From Candidatus Aminicenantota bacterium (GTDB taxonomy: Bacteria; Acidobacteriota; UBA6911; RPQK01; JAJDTT01), in contig JAPOYZ010000247.1 of the NCBI GenBank assembly GCA_026706325.1, positions 1 through 7,165 on the forward strand: a stretch of 7,165 nucleotides of DNA, in the 5' to 3' direction. This document shows, one piece after another, positions 6,923-7,165 of this stretch (positions are counted from its first letter, which is position 1; every line of letters starts with the position of its first letter). A model generated the notes under the pieces. It saw only the letters and a program-made list of their open reading frames with translations. It had not been told where the DNA came from and ran no database searches. Position numbers and translations under genes: made by a program.

Positions 6923-7102
6923 GCTTCGCTCGAACTGGCGACAGGAAAGTCGCCGTTCCCGGTCGGCGGTAGGAAAACCGCCGGGCCTGGCGACAGGAAA
7001 GTCGCCGGGCCTGGGTCGCTTCGCTCCCTCGGCGACAGGAATGTCGCCGCTCCTTAGCTTCGCTCCCTCGGCGGCAGGAATGTCGCGGCTCCTTTGCTTC
7101 GC
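6923..7102 (-). repeat. Four GCGAAGC linker motifs between hairpin units
   Basis: The linkers of this block share GCTTCGC on the plus strand at 6923-6929, 7018-7024, 7057-7063 and 7096-7102. Two of them extend to GGGTCGCTTCGCTC. Read on the minus strand, which is the transcribed sense, each is GCGAAGC. This heptamer is known from DNA biophysics to fold into an unusually stable mini-hairpin. The linkers thus appear to be a second conserved component of the repeat family; a weaker form (TTTCGCTC) is at 3991-3998. Confidence 0.6.
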
Positions 7103-7131
7103 TCTTCCGGCGGTAGGAAAACCGCGGCTCC
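6937..7131. repeat. Block of six hairpin repeats upstream of the PilM-PilN gene
   Basis: Units are at 6937-6959, 6965-6987, 6989-7011, 7031-7053, 7070-7092 and 7109-7131. The first three use the 5-base then 1-base linker spacing seen at the left end of the window. The last three are spaced exactly 39 bases apart with 16-base linkers containing GCTTCGCTC. Stems are GGCGACA-GGAA-AGTCGCC or TGTCGCC and GGCGGTA-GGAA-AACCGCC. Two units have lost one closing pair (CGCC changed to CGCG at 7070-7092 and 7109-7131). Tails vary between GCTCC, GTTCC and GGGCC. A minus-strand open frame through this block gives only a tandem Arg/Ser-rich translation of the repeats and is not a gene. Confidence 0.9.
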
Positions 7132-7165
7132 TTAGAGTTCCGTGTTGGCTTCATTCCAGTAGCGG
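7132..7165 (-). CDS. Possible 3' end of an upstream gene (partial)
   Basis: Read on the minus strand from the window edge, one frame gives RYWNEANTEL and then TAA at 7132-7134, immediately followed by the GGAG of a hairpin repeat. This copies the arrangement at the ends of the GspC-like and DUF6807 genes, where the stop codon also meets a repeat. That is the main reason to think it is a real gene end. With ten codons the product cannot be identified; a pseudopilin or other secretion gene would fit the operon. The competing frame starting at 7154 reads only through repeats. Confidence 0.35.
   Translation of the reverse strand, partial: RYWNEANTEL

Noticed and set aside
6937..7131. Intrinsic (Rho-independent) terminators
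   Set aside because: The hairpins are stable but lack a following U-tract on either strand, and several lie in tandem inside what appears to be an operon.
6876..7154. A 92-codon minus-strand frame with repeated RRHSCRRGSEAKE-type peptides
   Set aside because: The protein periodicity is just the 39-base hairpin-plus-linker repeat being translated. It also ends inside the start of the PilM-PilN gene and has no independent support.

Overview
The window looks like chromosomal DNA from a high-GC, Gram-negative-type bacterium with an outer membrane, since it encodes a secretin. The genes read as one co-directional minus-strand cluster for the membrane-spanning core of a type II secretion / type IV pilus-like machine. 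The combination of a GspL-type PilM-PilN fusion, a secretin with a Gly/Tyr-rich insert, a DUF6807 protein and families of short GC-rich hairpin repeats in the gaps reminds me of Acidobacteriota. That assignment is an impression, not a demonstrated placement.

Layout in transcription order (right to left). At 7132-7165 there may be the last codons of an upstream gene. A 252-base gap (6880-7131) holds six hairpin repeats and a G-rich tract. Then follow an actin-like PilM domain fused to a PilN domain (6879-5479, GspL architecture), a GspM/PilO protein (5469-4879) and a GspC/PilP-like protein with a basic tail (4882-4085, overlapping the previous gene by 4 bases). A 203-base stretch from 4084 back to 3882, of which 3903-4084 is non-coding, carries three to four more repeats ahead of the secretin. 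The secretin GspD/PilQ (3902-1107) is followed after one base by an exported DUF6807 protein (1105-149). The window ends at 1-149 with six further hairpin repeats.

How the genes work together (family knowledge): the PilM/PilN and GspM/PilO proteins form the inner-membrane assembly platform. The GspC/PilP-like protein spans the periplasm from the inner membrane to the secretin N0 domain. The secretin forms the outer-membrane channel. The ATPase, the GspF/PilC polytopic protein and the pseudopilins are not in the window and presumably lie upstream or elsewhere. The DUF6807 protein has a signal peptide and could be a cargo or simply a co-transcribed exported protein.

The two most distinctive signals are not genes. 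One is a family of about 15 short hairpins whose stems co-vary around a fixed GGAA tetraloop and which have regular higher-order spacing. The other is an 80-residue Gly/Tyr array placed inside the secretin N3 domain. I found no tRNA, rRNA, CRISPR array, transposase or U-tract terminator.
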